This document shows positions 51,755-60,899 of a stretch of 64,000 bases of DNA, piece after piece (the stretch's first letter is position 1; each line of letters starts with the position of its first letter). Source of the stretch: Alphaproteobacteria bacterium. Lineage in GTDB: Bacteria; Pseudomonadota; Alphaproteobacteria; Rhizobiales; Devosiaceae. The notes beneath the pieces are model-generated. The model was not told where the DNA came from. It did not search any database and saw only the letters and a list, made by a program, of their open reading frames with translations. A program made the position numbers and the translations under genes. The stretch covers positions 1-64,000 of the forward strand of contig JAHJWO010000021.1 of the NCBI GenBank assembly GCA_018828145.1, written 5' to 3'.

Positions 51755-52825
51755 ATGCGCGTTTCCGATTTCGACTTCCACCTTCCCGAAAACCTCATTG
51801 CCCTCCACCCGGCCGAGCCGCGCGACTCCGCGCGCCTGCTGGTGGTGGACCCCGTCGCGGGCCTCTCCGACCGGCACATCCCAGACCTGCTTACGCTGCT
51901 CAGGGCGGGCGACGTCCTTGTGGTCAATGACACCCGCGTCCTGCCGGCCGAACTGCGCGGCAGCCGCCTGCGCGGCGAACTGCGGGCCAACGTCTCCTTC
52001 AACCTGCACAAGCGGGTGGACGCCCACACCTGGCGGGCCTTTGCCCGGCCGGCCAAGAAGCTGGCTCTGCTCGATGAGCTCGAACTGGGCAATGGAGAGG
52101 CCGATGCCCTCAAGGCGCGCGTGGCAGGCAGGGGCGAGACCGGCGAGGTGACGCTGGAATTCGAACTGGGCGGCGCCCAGCTCGACGAGGCCATCAAGGC
52201 TCACGGCGCCATGCCGCTGCCCCCCTATATCGGCGCCAAGCGCGATGTCGAGGAGCGCGACAAGGTCGATTATCAGACCGTCTATGCGGCCGAGGACGGC
52301 GCTGTCGCGGCCCCGACGGCGGGCCTCCACTTCACCGAGGCGCTCCTGCAGCAGATTTCGGACATGGGCGTCACCATCGAGCGGGTGACGCTGCATGTCG
52401 GGGCAGGGACCTTCCTGCCCATGAAGGTGGACGATACCGAAGACCACGTCATGCATGCCGAATGGGGCGAGATCGACCAGGCGACCGTCGAGCGCATCAA
52501 GGCCGCCCGCGCCGCTGGCGGCCGCGTCGTCGCCGTCGGCACGACCAGCCTTCGCCTGCTCGAAACCGCCTCGCTCAAGACCGGAACCCTGCAGCCCTTC
52601 ATGGGCGACACCGACATCTTCATCACGCCCGGCTTCCGCTTCCGCACCGTCGATGTGCTGATGACCAATTTCCACCTGCCCAAATCGACGCTCTTCATGC
52701 TGGTCAGCGCCTTTGCCGGCTTCGACACCATGCACGCCGCCTACGCCCACGCGATACGCGAGGGTTACCGGTTTTATTCCTACGGCGATTCAAGCCTGCT
52801 GCTGCGGGCAGAGCAGGACGACTGA
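51755..52825 (+). CDS. queA: S-adenosylmethionine:tRNA ribosyltransferase-isomerase QueA
   Basis: Transfers the ribosyl part of S-adenosylmethionine to preQ1 in tRNA, making epoxyqueuosine. The 356-residue protein starts [19 protein letters not shown] and contains [23 protein letters not shown] and [13 protein letters not shown], then [19 protein letters not shown]. It lies 48 bases upstream of tgt, which acts just before it in the pathway. Confidence 0.96.
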   Translation: MRVSDFDFHLPENLIALHPAEPRDSARLLVVDPVAGLSDRHIPDLLTLLRAGDVLVVNDTRVLPAELRGSRLRGELRANVSFNLHKRVDAHTWRAFARPAKKLALLDELELGNGEADALKARVAGRGETGEVTLEFELGGAQLDEAIKAHGAMPLPPYIGAKRDVEERDKVDYQTVYAAEDGAVAAPTAGLHFTEALLQQISDMGVTIERVTLHVGAGTFLPMKVDDTEDHVMHAEWGEIDQATVERIKAARAAGGRVVAVGTTSLRLLETASLKTGTLQPFMGDTDIFITPGFRFRTVDVLMTNFHLPKSTLFMLVSAFAGFDTMHAAYAHAIREGYRFYSYGDSSLLLRAEQDD

Positions 52826-52873
52826 TCACCTCCCTGGTTGTCCGCCTCCCTGCAACCCGCTAGAACCCCGCGC

Positions 52874-54013
52874 ATGAACGCTCCGACCAAACTCGTCACC
52901 TTCACCCTCTCGGCCACCGACGGCATGGCGCGGCGTGGCCGCATCGACACGCCGCGCGGCGATATCCAGACTCCGGCCTTCATGCCGGTGGGCACGGCCG
53001 GCACCGTCAAGGCCATGTATCCCGAACAGGTGCGCGAGACCGGCGCCGATATCCTCCTGGGCAATACCTATCACCTGATGCTGCGCCCCGGCGCCGAGCG
53101 CGTAGCCAGCCAGGGGGGGCTCCACACCTTCATGGATTGGCAGCGCCCCATCCTCACCGACAGCGGCGGATTCCAGGTCATGTCGCTGGCCCAGCTGCGC
53201 AAGCTCACCGAAAACGGCGTCACCTTCCGCAGCCATATCGACGGTTCCTCGCACGAGCTGACGCCGGAACGCTCGATCGAGATCCAGACCCTGCTCGACA
53301 GCGACATCATCATGCAGCTCGACGAGTGCCTGAAGCTGCCCGCCGAGCGCAAGGAGATGGAGCGCGCCATGGAGCTTTCGCTCCGCTGGGCCGCTCGCTC
53401 CAAGGACGCCTTCAACAACCAGCTCAACCGTGCCCTGTTCGGCATCGTGCAGGGCGGCGATGATCCCGAACTGCGCGCCCGCTCGGCCCAGGGGCTCAAA
53501 TCCATCGGCTTTGACGGCTATGCCGTCGGTGGCCTTGCCGTGGGCGAGCCGCAGGACGTGATGTTCAAGGTGATCGAGGAGATCACCCCCGAACTGCCGA
53601 CCGATCGGCCGCGCTATCTCATGGGCGTCGGCAAGCCCGACGATATCCTGGGCGCCATCGGCCGCGGCATCGACATGTTCGATTGCGTCCACCCCACCCG
53701 CGCCGGTCGCCATGGTCACGTCTATACCCGCTTCGGCGTCATCAATCTGAAGAATGCACGGCATAGGGATGATCATCGCCCGATCGACGAGGCGTCGCCC
53801 AACCCCAATTGCCGCCGCTGGAGCCGGGCATACCTGCATCACCTTGTTAAGACAGAAGAGATTTTGGGCGCGATGATCCTTTCCCAGATCAACCTCGCCT
53901 ATTATCAAGAGCTGGTGCAGGGCTGCCGCGGTGCAATCGAGGGCGGCCGGTTCAACGATTTTGCGGCAGAGACGCGCGCGGCATGGGCTGCCGGCGATCT
54001 GCCGGTCATCTAA
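52874..54013 (+). CDS. tgt: tRNA-guanine transglycosylase lacking most zinc ligands
   Basis: Exchanges guanine-34 for preQ1 in tRNAs with GUN anticodons. The 379-residue TIM barrel keeps [19 protein letters not shown] and the nucleophile Asp270 in [12 protein letters not shown] (E. coli Asp264). The structural zinc site is unusual: E. coli Cys302, Cys304, Cys307 and His333 correspond here to Ser308, Asn310, Cys313 and Ile339, so three of four ligands are lost while spacing is unchanged. The ATG at 52874 gives [10 protein letters not shown]. Position behind queA supports the identity. Confidence 0.93.
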   Translation: MNAPTKLVTFTLSATDGMARRGRIDTPRGDIQTPAFMPVGTAGTVKAMYPEQVRETGADILLGNTYHLMLRPGAERVASQGGLHTFMDWQRPILTDSGGFQVMSLAQLRKLTENGVTFRSHIDGSSHELTPERSIEIQTLLDSDIIMQLDECLKLPAERKEMERAMELSLRWAARSKDAFNNQLNRALFGIVQGGDDPELRARSAQGLKSIGFDGYAVGGLAVGEPQDVMFKVIEEITPELPTDRPRYLMGVGKPDDILGAIGRGIDMFDCVHPTRAGRHGHVYTRFGVINLKNARHRDDHRPIDEASPNPNCRRWSRAYLHHLVKTEEILGAMILSQINLAYYQELVQGCRGAIEGGRFNDFAAETRAAWAAGDLPVI

Positions 54014-54035
54014 CGTTCATTAGGGGTTCAAACTC

Positions 54036-55676
54036 ATGGCAAAAGCTGGGCGCAAGGCAAGTTTCGCGAGCCTCGACAAGCACCGCAAGCGGCTTGAAGA
54101 GCAGCCCATGCGCGTGCAATTCGCCGTCGATCCCAACCGTTTCAAGCGCTATTCGGCCACCGGCGCCGGCATCCTGCTCGACTATTCCAAGAACCGCATC
54201 GACGAAGACACCATGGCCGCCTTGTTCGACCTGGCCCGCGCCGCCGGTGTCGAGGAACGCCGCGACCAGATGTGCGAAGGCGAGCATATCAACATCACCG
54301 AAGACCGCGCCGTGATGCATATGGCCCTGCGCTACCAGGGGGATAAGCCGGTGCCAGTCGATGGCAAGGATGTCATGCCCGATATCCGCGCTGTGCTGGC
54401 TGCCATCGAGGCCTATACCAACGACATCCGCAGCGGCACCATTCGCGGCCACGGCGGCGAGCAGTTTACCGACGTGGTCAATATCGGCATCGGCGGCTCG
54501 GACCTCGGCCCCGCCATGGTGACCCTGGCGCTCGAGCCCTATACCCGGGCCGACCTGCGCGCGCATTACGTCTCCAATGTCGACGGCGCCCATATCCACG
54601 ATATCCTCAAGCGCCTCGACCCCAAGCGCACGCTGTTTATCGTTGCATCCAAGACCTTTACGACCGACGAGACCATGACCAATGCGGGCACGGCCCGCGA
54701 ATGGATCGCCGACACGCTGGGCGAAGAAGCGGTGCCAAACCACTTCGCCGCTGTCTCCACCAATATCCCGGCCTGCGCGAAGTTCGGCATTCGTGAAGAC
54801 CGCATCTTCGGTTTCTGGGACTGGGTCGGCGGTCGCTACTCGGTCTGGTCAGCGATTGGTCTGCCTATCGCGCTGGCCGTCGGCTACGACAATTTCGCCG
54901 CCTTCCTCAAGGGCGCCGACGCCATGGACCGCCATTTCCTCTCGGCACCACTGGAGGATAACCTGCCGGTCATCATGGCGGTGCTGGGCGTCTGGTACCG
55001 CAATGTCTGGGGCTTCTCGACCCATGCCGTGCTGCCCTATGACCAGCGCCTGAGCCGCTTCGCCGCCTATCTGCAGCAGCAGGATATGGAATCCAACGGC
55101 AAGTCGGTGACGCTTGCCGGCAAGCCTGTCGGCTGGTCCACTGGCCCCATCGTCTGGGGCGAGCCGGGCACCAATGGCCAGCACGCCTTCTATCAGCTGA
55201 TCCATCAGGGCACCGACGTCATCCCTGCCGATTTCCTCATCGCCGCCCGCCCGCATGAAAGCCTGCCGCCCCACCACGACAAGCTGGTCGCCAACGTGCT
55301 GGCGCAGTCCGAAGCGCTGATGCTGGGCAAGACCGAGGAAGAAGTCGTCGCCGAGCTCAAGGCGCAGGGTCTCGACAAGGCGACGATCAAGGCACTGACG
55401 CCGCACAAGGTTTTCCCCGGCAACCGACCGTCCAATACGCTCTTTTATGAGCAGCTGACCCCTGAGACGCTGGGCGCGCTGGTCGCGCTCTACGAGCACA
55501 AGGTGTTCACCCAGGGCGTGATCTGGAACGTCAATTCCTACGACCAGTGGGGCGTCGAGCTGGGCAAGCAGCTCGCCAAAGCGCTGCTGCCCAAGGTCGA
55601 AGGCAAGCAGGGCGGGGAGGGCCATGACAGCTCCACCCAGGGCCTGCTGGCCTATTACCTCGCCAACAAGGCCTGA
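54036..55676 (+). CDS. pgi: Glucose-6-phosphate isomerase
   Basis: Interconverts glucose-6-phosphate and fructose-6-phosphate. The 546-residue protein shows [15 protein letters not shown] (sugar-phosphate loop), [51 protein letters not shown] with the catalytic Glu, and [14 protein letters not shown] with the late Lys. Length and motifs are standard. It follows tgt after 22 bases. Confidence 0.97.
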   Translation: MAKAGRKASFASLDKHRKRLEEQPMRVQFAVDPNRFKRYSATGAGILLDYSKNRIDEDTMAALFDLARAAGVEERRDQMCEGEHINITEDRAVMHMALRYQGDKPVPVDGKDVMPDIRAVLAAIEAYTNDIRSGTIRGHGGEQFTDVVNIGIGGSDLGPAMVTLALEPYTRADLRAHYVSNVDGAHIHDILKRLDPKRTLFIVASKTFTTDETMTNAGTAREWIADTLGEEAVPNHFAAVSTNIPACAKFGIREDRIFGFWDWVGGRYSVWSAIGLPIALAVGYDNFAAFLKGADAMDRHFLSAPLEDNLPVIMAVLGVWYRNVWGFSTHAVLPYDQRLSRFAAYLQQQDMESNGKSVTLAGKPVGWSTGPIVWGEPGTNGQHAFYQLIHQGTDVIPADFLIAARPHESLPPHHDKLVANVLAQSEALMLGKTEEEVVAELKAQGLDKATIKALTPHKVFPGNRPSNTLFYEQLTPETLGALVALYEHKVFTQGVIWNVNSYDQWGVELGKQLAKALLPKVEGKQGGEGHDSSTQGLLAYYLANKA

Positions 55677-55680
55677 TCGC

Positions 55681-56436
55681 TTGACCATCACCACTGAAGA
55701 ACAGCTCGAAAAGCTCAAGGCCATCGGCCGCATCTGCGCCATCACCCGCGACGCCATGGCCTCCGCCATGCGCCCGGGCATGACCACTGCCGAGCTCGAC
55801 GAAATCGGGGCGAAGCTCCTGGCCGAGCATGGGGCCATGTCCGCCCCCATGGTGACCTACGACTTCCCCGGCGCTACCTGCATCTCGGTCAACGAGGAAA
55901 TCGCCCACGGCATCCCGGGAGACCGCGTGCTGGTCGAAGGCGACCTGGTCAACATCGATGTGTCGGCGAAAAAGGACGGCGTCTTCGCCGATTGCGGCTC
56001 GTCCTATGTGCTCGGCACTGGCGACAAGCGCCTGGGCATGCTCTGCCGCGATGGCAAGAAGGCCATGTGGGCCGGCATCAACGCCGTCAAGGCAGGCGCA
56101 CCACTGGCCGATATCGGCGAAGCAATCGGCAAGTTTGCCAAAAAAGGCGGCTATACGCTGATCCGCAATCTCGCCAGCCATGGCGTGGGCGACAGCCTCC
56201 ACGACGAGCCGGGCGAAATCGCCACCTGGCCGGACAGGTCCGAGCGCCGGCGCATGACCAACGGCCTAGTCTTCACCATCGAGCCCTTCCTGTCGCTGGG
56301 TGGCAAGATGGCCGACCAGAAGTCAGCGGATGACGAATGGACCCTGGTCAGCCGTCCGGCGGCGCCCTGCGTCCAGTATGAGCATACCGTGGTCGCCACG
56401 CCCCGCGGTGCCGTGGTCGTGACGCTGGCCGGCTAG
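55681..56436 (+). CDS. map: Methionine aminopeptidase type I
   Basis: Removes N-terminal Met from new proteins. The 251-residue protein has the five metal ligands: Asp in GDLVNIDVS, Asp in GVFADCGSSY, His in ASHGVGDSLHDEP, Glu in FTIEPFLS and Glu in QYEHTVV. A TTG at 55681, 4 bases past the pgi stop, gives MTITTEEQLEKLKAIGRIC; the longer frame from 55624 overlaps pgi and is not supported. A zinc-finger extension is absent. It may be a second map copy in the genome, since pgi linkage is not the usual context. Confidence 0.92.
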   Translation: MTITTEEQLEKLKAIGRICAITRDAMASAMRPGMTTAELDEIGAKLLAEHGAMSAPMVTYDFPGATCISVNEEIAHGIPGDRVLVEGDLVNIDVSAKKDGVFADCGSSYVLGTGDKRLGMLCRDGKKAMWAGINAVKAGAPLADIGEAIGKFAKKGGYTLIRNLASHGVGDSLHDEPGEIATWPDRSERRRMTNGLVFTIEPFLSLGGKMADQKSADDEWTLVSRPAAPCVQYEHTVVATPRGAVVVTLAG

Positions 56437-56960
56437 AGCCAAACCAGCAGCATCGGCCCCATCACCACCAGCGCTATGGCCACCGCGAAGCGCAGGTTGC
56501 CCAGCCCGCGCAGGCTTGGCACGCTCAGCAGCGTCGACAGCACCAGAAAGCCCAGCAGCGCCAACAGCACCGGCGTCAGCGGAGCCAGCGCCAGCGAGGC
56601 GCCTTCGGTCAGCTGCAGGTAGATCATGTGCCCGCCCACAAAGCCAAGCAGCGCGATGATGACCACCGCGACCGCCTTGGACGTGATCAGCAGGGCCATG
56701 TCGACCGTGTGGCTGTTTATGAGTAATGCCAGGCCCGTCGCGGTGACATGCACGGCGGCCAGCGTGGTAAAGATGCGATTGTCGGCCAGCAGGGGCACCA
56801 TCTCGGGTGGCGCGCGCAGCGGCAGCGATCCGACCATGGGCAGGTCCGCGCCATACTGGGCCATCAGGTAGATGACATAGAGCATGACCAGCGTGCCGCC
56901 CGCAAACACGAGCGCGGTCGCAGCCAGCACCTTGAGCAGATCGATGGTATCCTGTGACAC
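56433..56960 (-). CDS. Integral membrane protein of unknown function
   Basis: A 175-residue hydrophobic protein with about five helices: LLKVLAATALVFAGGTLVMLYVIYL, FTTLAAVHVTATGLALLI, ITSKAVAVVIIALLGFVGGHMIYL, LAPLTPVLLALLGFLVL, and VAIALVVMGPMLLVWL. I recognise no family. It converges with map (4-base overlap of ends) and is the last chromosomal-type gene before the island. Confidence 0.7.
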   Translation of the reverse strand: MSQDTIDLLKVLAATALVFAGGTLVMLYVIYLMAQYGADLPMVGSLPLRAPPEMVPLLADNRIFTTLAAVHVTATGLALLINSHTVDMALLITSKAVAVVIIALLGFVGGHMIYLQLTEGASLALAPLTPVLLALLGFLVLSTLLSVPSLRGLGNLRFAVAIALVVMGPMLLVWL

Positions 56961-57050
56961 TGCAGGTGGCCCGATCAGATGATGTAAAGAGGATTGGTAT
57001 GCCGGGAGGGAGAAGGAGTAGAACCTAACAAGAGACCGCCCCTTTGAAGA

Positions 57051-57314
57051 TCAAGCACTTAGGAGAGAATTTTGAGGTTCGTGCCGCGATTTTGTTACAC
57101 GTTTGTTGCGCGTTTGTTGCGCGATTCTGGCGGCATTTTTCACGCGTTCTAGCGTTAGCTCACGCTCGACTGCCCCGTCAAGTTCACGCTCAAGGCGCTC
57201 GAAGATCGGCAGGTACGCGTCGCCGTGGGCAACAATGATTTCCGCGACCGTCGCTAGGGCAGCCTGCAGTTGCTCCGAGCTGTATCGCCGCTTTGCGATA
57301 GCGGCGCCGGTCAT
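57051..57314 (-). CDS. Small island protein, unknown
   Basis: An 87-residue protein starting MTGAAIAKRRYSSEQLQAAL. It is mainly helical: a likely globular helix pair to about residue 60, then a very basic end (AARIAQQTRNKRVTKSRHE). Its ATG overlaps the stop of the ParB-like gene (ATGA), so the two are coupled. No family is recognised. Confidence 0.65.
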   Translation of the reverse strand: MTGAAIAKRRYSSEQLQAALATVAEIIVAHGDAYLPIFERLERELDGAVERELTLERVKNAARIAQQTRNKRVTKSRHEPQNSLLSA

Positions 57315-58138
57315 GCGCCAGCCCCCGTCTCGATCTTCTTCGAGGTGGTCCGATTGTACATCTCGCCGATAGTGCGGGCGAATGCGGCCTCGGCTGATCC
57401 GCCGACCAGCTTGCGTAGCCCGTCTGCAGCCGCGTCAATCTCGGCGAAGGTCTTGCCGGCCAGGATGCGAGCCAGCCGGTCGGTGTCGATTCCCCGGTTG
57501 CTCTCGATCAGCTTTGCCACGCTGACGATCAGAATGCCGCGTAGGGCAGCCGGATCATCCGTCCAAGCCGCGCAGATAGCCAGCAGCGCCTGTTTGGTCG
57601 CCAGGTCGCCATAGAGGGTGACGGAGCGGGTGAGGGCGCCTACGGCCGCCGTTGACCCCGGCGGCATGCCCGCGCCGGCCCTGCGGGCGATCTCGCAGCC
57701 CGCGGACTGTACCACGCGCTCCACTCGGAGGCAGACGGGATCCTCAGCAGCCACGCCAGCCCAGTACTTGTCGATGGCGGTTATCGCCTTGCGGTCGAGG
57801 TTGAGGGCGAGGAAGTTCTCGGCCTCCAGCTGCACACCGGTGGCGTGAATGATCGTGGCCGGCACATGGGTCACATCGGGGTGCAGCTTGGCGGCCCGTG
57901 TGCGGTGTTGGCCATCGGTGACATGGAAGCGGCCAGATGGCTGCGGCGACAAAACCACGGCGCCGAACTTGTCCCACCGGAAGCCAGCGACGATCCTCTC
58001 GACCGATCGCTCGTCGAGGCCGCGCTGATAGGTGGCGTCTACGTCGATCAGGTCGACATCGACCCAATCCAGAGCCGGCACTTCGCCAATATTGAAGTTC
58101 GTTTTCACGCGCGTCAGCCTGCCTATGGATGCCGCCAC
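57311..58138 (-). CDS. ParB/DGQHR-type nuclease-domain protein of the island
   Basis: A 275-residue protein whose N-terminal half (about 20-125) has the ParB-like fold pattern: VDVDLIDVDATYQRGLDERSVERIVAGF, FGAVVLSP and the motif GRFHVTDGQHRTRAA. The rest is helical. Related phage proteins are nicking or partition-like; no dedicated partner ATPase is seen. GTG start at 58138; a GTG eleven codons in (KTNFNIGEVP) is an alternative with a better ribosome site. An inverted repeat lies about 105-140 bases upstream. Confidence 0.75.
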   Translation of the reverse strand: MAASIGRLTRVKTNFNIGEVPALDWVDVDLIDVDATYQRGLDERSVERIVAGFRWDKFGAVVLSPQPSGRFHVTDGQHRTRAAKLHPDVTHVPATIIHATGVQLEAENFLALNLDRKAITAIDKYWAGVAAEDPVCLRVERVVQSAGCEIARRAGAGMPPGSTAAVGALTRSVTLYGDLATKQALLAICAAWTDDPAALRGILIVSVAKLIESNRGIDTDRLARILAGKTFAEIDAAADGLRKLVGGSAEAAFARTIGEMYNRTTSKKIETGAGA

Positions 58139-58242
58139 AAACGCGGGCCATCTCGATCGGGTTTTTTAGGGGCTAGATGCGCCTGCGGGTATCAGCCGGG
58201 CAGGCTGGAAAGCGTGAACTTCCCAATGCGCTCACTGTAGAG

Positions 58243-58278
58243 AATTGTCGAAATTATGCAAGATTACTTTCGACAATT
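58243..58278. promoter_or_regulatory. Operator-like 11-bp inverted repeat upstream of the ParB-like gene
   Basis: AATTGTCGAAA (58243-58253) and TTTCGACAATT (58268-58278) are perfect inverted arms around a 14-base centre, 25 bases start to start. It lies in the 281-base gap 58139-58419, upstream of the ParB-like gene. It may be a regulator operator or a partition-type site; no U-tract follows, so it is not a simple terminator. Confidence 0.5.
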
Positions 58279-58419
58279 TGGCCTTGCCGCAAAATTTGTC
58301 AGAGGGGGTCACGCACTCCTGCAGCGCAGCGGCCGACCCCTCCCCAGGGGGTGGGTTGGGTCTGGCGGGGTGGGTTGGAGCGGGTGCCACCGGCGCGCCT
58401 TGCCTTGTTTAGGCAATGA

Positions 58420-58935
58420 TTATTCTTCCATATCAATCACTTCGGTATCGAACTGGCTCGCATCTGGCGCAACATTGGCCAGTTTGGCCCGGTTCGCCAG
58501 CTCGGCCTCCGTCCTATTCATCTCCTCTAGGAGCTGTTCGCGCGTCATCTCGCGCAGGTCTTGCGTGCCGGCCGACGCCTCGCGCATCCCCTGGCTGGTG
58601 TAGCCGGACCGATCGAGAAGGGTCTTGGCGGCTTCCAGGCGCACCCTGGGCTCGAATACCTTGCTCTTGTCCTCCACCATCTCGATCAGGAGGTTGAGCG
58701 ATATGGGGCCGGCCTGAGAGAACCGCGTGCGCAGGACGTGCTCATAGCCGGCGCGCACATTGGGGTCATTCATCGCGACGCGGGCAAACTGTACCGCGCG
58801 GTTCGGATGACAGCCTGCCTCGACGGCCGCCAGGCGCTGATCGCCCGTGGTGGCGAAGTGCTCAACGAAAGTGACCATTTGCGCGTTGAGCCGGTCGAGC
58901 GGACTAGCTGGCGGGGTGGCTAAGGCTTGGGTCAA
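58420..58935 (-). CDS. Small-terminase-subunit-like protein
   Basis: A 171-residue protein with a helix-turn-helix-like N-terminal domain (MVTFVEHFATTGDQRLAAVEAGCHPN), then RVAMNDPNVRAGYEHVLRTRF, a helical core with RVRLEAAKTLLDRSGY, and an acidic C-terminus. This layout resembles phage TerS proteins, which recognise packaging sites. The TTG start at 58935 is supported by GGAGG 6 bases upstream. No large terminase gene follows downstream, which is unusual for a prophage. Identity rests on pattern resemblance only. Confidence 0.55.
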   Translation of the reverse strand: MTQALATPPASPLDRLNAQMVTFVEHFATTGDQRLAAVEAGCHPNRAVQFARVAMNDPNVRAGYEHVLRTRFSQAGPISLNLLIEMVEDKSKVFEPRVRLEAAKTLLDRSGYTSQGMREASAGTQDLREMTREQLLEEMNRTEAELANRAKLANVAPDASQFDTEVIDMEE

Positions 58936-59047
58936 AATCGACCTCCATGGGCCCTGATATTCAACGGCATATCTATTATTACACGTAATGGTATAACATT
59001 CAATGCGTTTGCGCCTAACCGTACCGATGGGTACGTTGTATGGCAAG

Positions 59048-59073
59048 AAAAACCCCGGCTTGATGAGCCGGGG
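59048..59073 (-). terminator. Terminator between island genes
   Basis: CCCCGGCT (59053-59060) and AGCCGGGG (59066-59073) form an 8-bp stem with a 5-base loop; on the minus strand TTTTT follows (59048-59052). It ends the transcript of the small gene at 59098. Confidence 0.85.
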
Positions 59074-59097
59074 CGTGTGTCCTCGTCGGAACCGCAA

Positions 59098-59379
59098 TCA
59101 GGCCTGAGCGCGCAGGCCGGCGTAGGTGTTCATAAGTGCAATCGCAACGTCTGCAGGCACGCAGCCGTCAAGGCTAACCCATCCCCCCGACATAGAGGTG
59201 ATATCCAGCACGCCCTTCGAGCCTTTGACCTCGCCGAGCCTGGTGGCGTGGTGTTCGCCAACCTGGGCGACGGCTTGGTGGTCGAGATGCTGAAAGGCTG
59301 GCAGTTCGGCGCCGGTAAAATCGGTGCCACCGACAACGCGGAGATAGGACGGGATCTGCAGAGTTTGGGTGTTGGCCAT
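59098..59379 (-). CDS. Small island protein, unknown
   Basis: A 93-residue protein starting MANTQTLQIPSYLRVVGGTD. It has no membrane helix or known motif; a compact beta-rich domain is likely (GSKGVLDITSMSGGWVSLDG). It forms its own transcription unit with a terminator 25 bases downstream. The ribosome site is weak (GAAAG). Confidence 0.6.
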   Translation of the reverse strand: MANTQTLQIPSYLRVVGGTDFTGAELPAFQHLDHQAVAQVGEHHATRLGEVKGSKGVLDITSMSGGWVSLDGCVPADVAIALMNTYAGLRAQA

Positions 59380-59706
59380 TTTGAAAGTCGCTTTCGGATT
59401 GAAACCGGCGACTCGCTTGCAAACGGGCGGCCGGGCGATTGCAGGTTTGCAAGACCGCGAAAGCGAAAGCGGCAACCCCGAAGGATTCCAACAATGCCCG
59501 ACCATAACGTGGGCGCTTTCGTTCGGGCTTGCATTCCCGTTCCTGAGGCTCAGGACACCCGAACATTGCGCCAATACCGAAGTATCGTCAAATAGTTTTG
59601 TGAGAATATATGTTGTAGAGAGAAATAGTAAAGAGCAATTCTAGAAATTTCTATTTCGCTCTACATCTTGAAACGTCTTTTTTAATTACAGGTGCCGCTC
59701 TTTGTC
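59380..59706. other. Gene-free AT-rich island region with long inverted repeat
   Basis: No gene is seen in 327 bases. The right part (59580-59700) is strongly AT-rich. Two 14-base arms (59615-59628 and 59651-59664, cores GTAGAG-N-GAAATAG and its complement, one mismatch) enclose a 22-base centre, which could be an operator pair or a hairpin. The left part should hold the promoter of the gene at 59098-59379. Confidence 0.5.
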
Positions 59707-60099
59707 TTATGTGGTTTGCTCTCCGAAGCGCTGTATGTAGGTGGCCAGCCGGTCATTGTTTCCTGCCGCGCTGAAAACGGCCCCGCACACTCCAAAGATG
59801 ACAACGGCGGCCGCGCTCAAGGTCGGCCAGTCGGGCGACGAGCTGCCCAACAAGGCGAGGATTGGGCTTGGCACAAATCGCCAGGCGAGCCACAGGACGG
59901 CAATTTGAGCGACGAGGGTTGCTGCGCTCGTTACCGCCCAGAATACCTTGCTCGGAGCGATCAGGTAACCGCAGACGAGGTGCGCCAGGGCAAAGCCGAC
60001 AATGGCCGGCGGGTAGAATGCCAGAAGCGAGGCAATGCCGCCGATGAGGACTGCAGCGTCAATTGCTCCTAATCGAGATTCCCATCGTAGCGGGGTCAT
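59707..60099 (-). CDS. Small island membrane protein
   Basis: A 130-residue protein with about four membrane helices: IDAAVLIGGIASLLAFYPPAIVG, FALAHLVCGYLIAP, FWAVTSAATLVAQIAVLWLAW and LSAAAVVIFGVCGAVFSAAG. GGAGG lies 4 bases before the ATG. It is too large for a typical holin and no lysis gene is nearby. Function unknown. Confidence 0.65.
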   Translation of the reverse strand: MTPLRWESRLGAIDAAVLIGGIASLLAFYPPAIVGFALAHLVCGYLIAPSKVFWAVTSAATLVAQIAVLWLAWRFVPSPILALLGSSSPDWPTLSAAAVVIFGVCGAVFSAAGNNDRLATYIQRFGEQTT

Positions 60100-60236
60100 G
60101 GTGCCTCCGTCTTCCGGCCAGTCCGGTGGAGGGGATGTTGTAGTATTGAAAGGTCGGACGCAACTAGATCGATCGGCGGGCGGGCAGGTGGCCGCAGAGA
60201 AGGACGCAAGCCCGCCTCTGCAGCCTCTAGAGCGTG

Positions 60237-60899
60237 CTATTGGTGCGCGTCTGCCATCCGTTTGGCGAATTGGACGGCACCATTCACCTCGATGGCGAAT
60301 GCTCGATCAGAAACGGTGTTTCGGCTTTCCCAACGGCCGGTGCTGCCGCGGCAGTACCGCCGTACCCGCAGCTCGGGGAGAGCCTCAGCTCGCAAAAGGT
60401 AAGCATCGACAGTGGTCAGACCGTCCGATTGTCGGCGCCGAACGCGATGGCCGCCGTCGATGACATGGACGCCATCGGAGCCCATAATCATGAGGATCGG
60501 TGTGTCCCGCTTAGCCAAGGACATGCCCGCCGCCCGACCTGGGTCGACCGGTCGATTTGCGAGGTTGCGCTTTAGGCCATCGCTAATAGGCAAGGTCTGC
60601 GCCGCAGCGCCTTCTACCAGGCGCTTGGCGTGGCTCACGTTCAGCCAGCCGAAACGCTCGTGCTCCAGGATTTCATCGTTCAGCCGCACGCCCTCTATTC
60701 GGTGCAGGCCATCTGGCCCATGGACCGTGTAAGACCAACCATCCTCGTCGAGGTCGAAGCCGGGGAGATCCTTCATCGCCTCGTAAGCCTCCCTCTCGGT
60801 CAGGCCTTCCTCTGGAATGTGGACCACGTCCATACGATAGACCCCTTTGAGCCGGGATCGGGCTTTTGCAGCGCGGCGCGCTTGACGGTTCTCAGGCAT
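60237..60899 (-). CDS. Second ParB-like island protein
   Basis: A 220-residue protein beginning MPENRQARRAAKARSRLK, a basic patch, followed by an acidic middle (PGFDLDEDGWSYTVHGPDG) and a motif ILMIMGSDGVHVIDGGHRVRRR that resembles the DGxHR core of ParB-type nuclease domains. It differs from the protein at 57311. A longer frame up to 61142 would translate the iteron array and is rejected. Function is not established. Confidence 0.6.
   Translation of the reverse strand: MPENRQARRAAKARSRLKGVYRMDVVHIPEEGLTEREAYEAMKDLPGFDLDEDGWSYTVHGPDGLHRIEGVRLNDEILEHERFGWLNVSHAKRLVEGAAAQTLPISDGLKRNLANRPVDPGRAAGMSLAKRDTPILMIMGSDGVHVIDGGHRVRRRQSDGLTTVDAYLLRAEALPELRVRRYCRGSTGRWESRNTVSDRAFAIEVNGAVQFAKRMADAHQ

Noticed and set aside
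56961-57050. A tRNA gene or clear attachment site at the island's left edge
   Set aside because: No cloverleaf or T-loop sequence could be found by eye, and a direct repeat cannot be tested without the right end.
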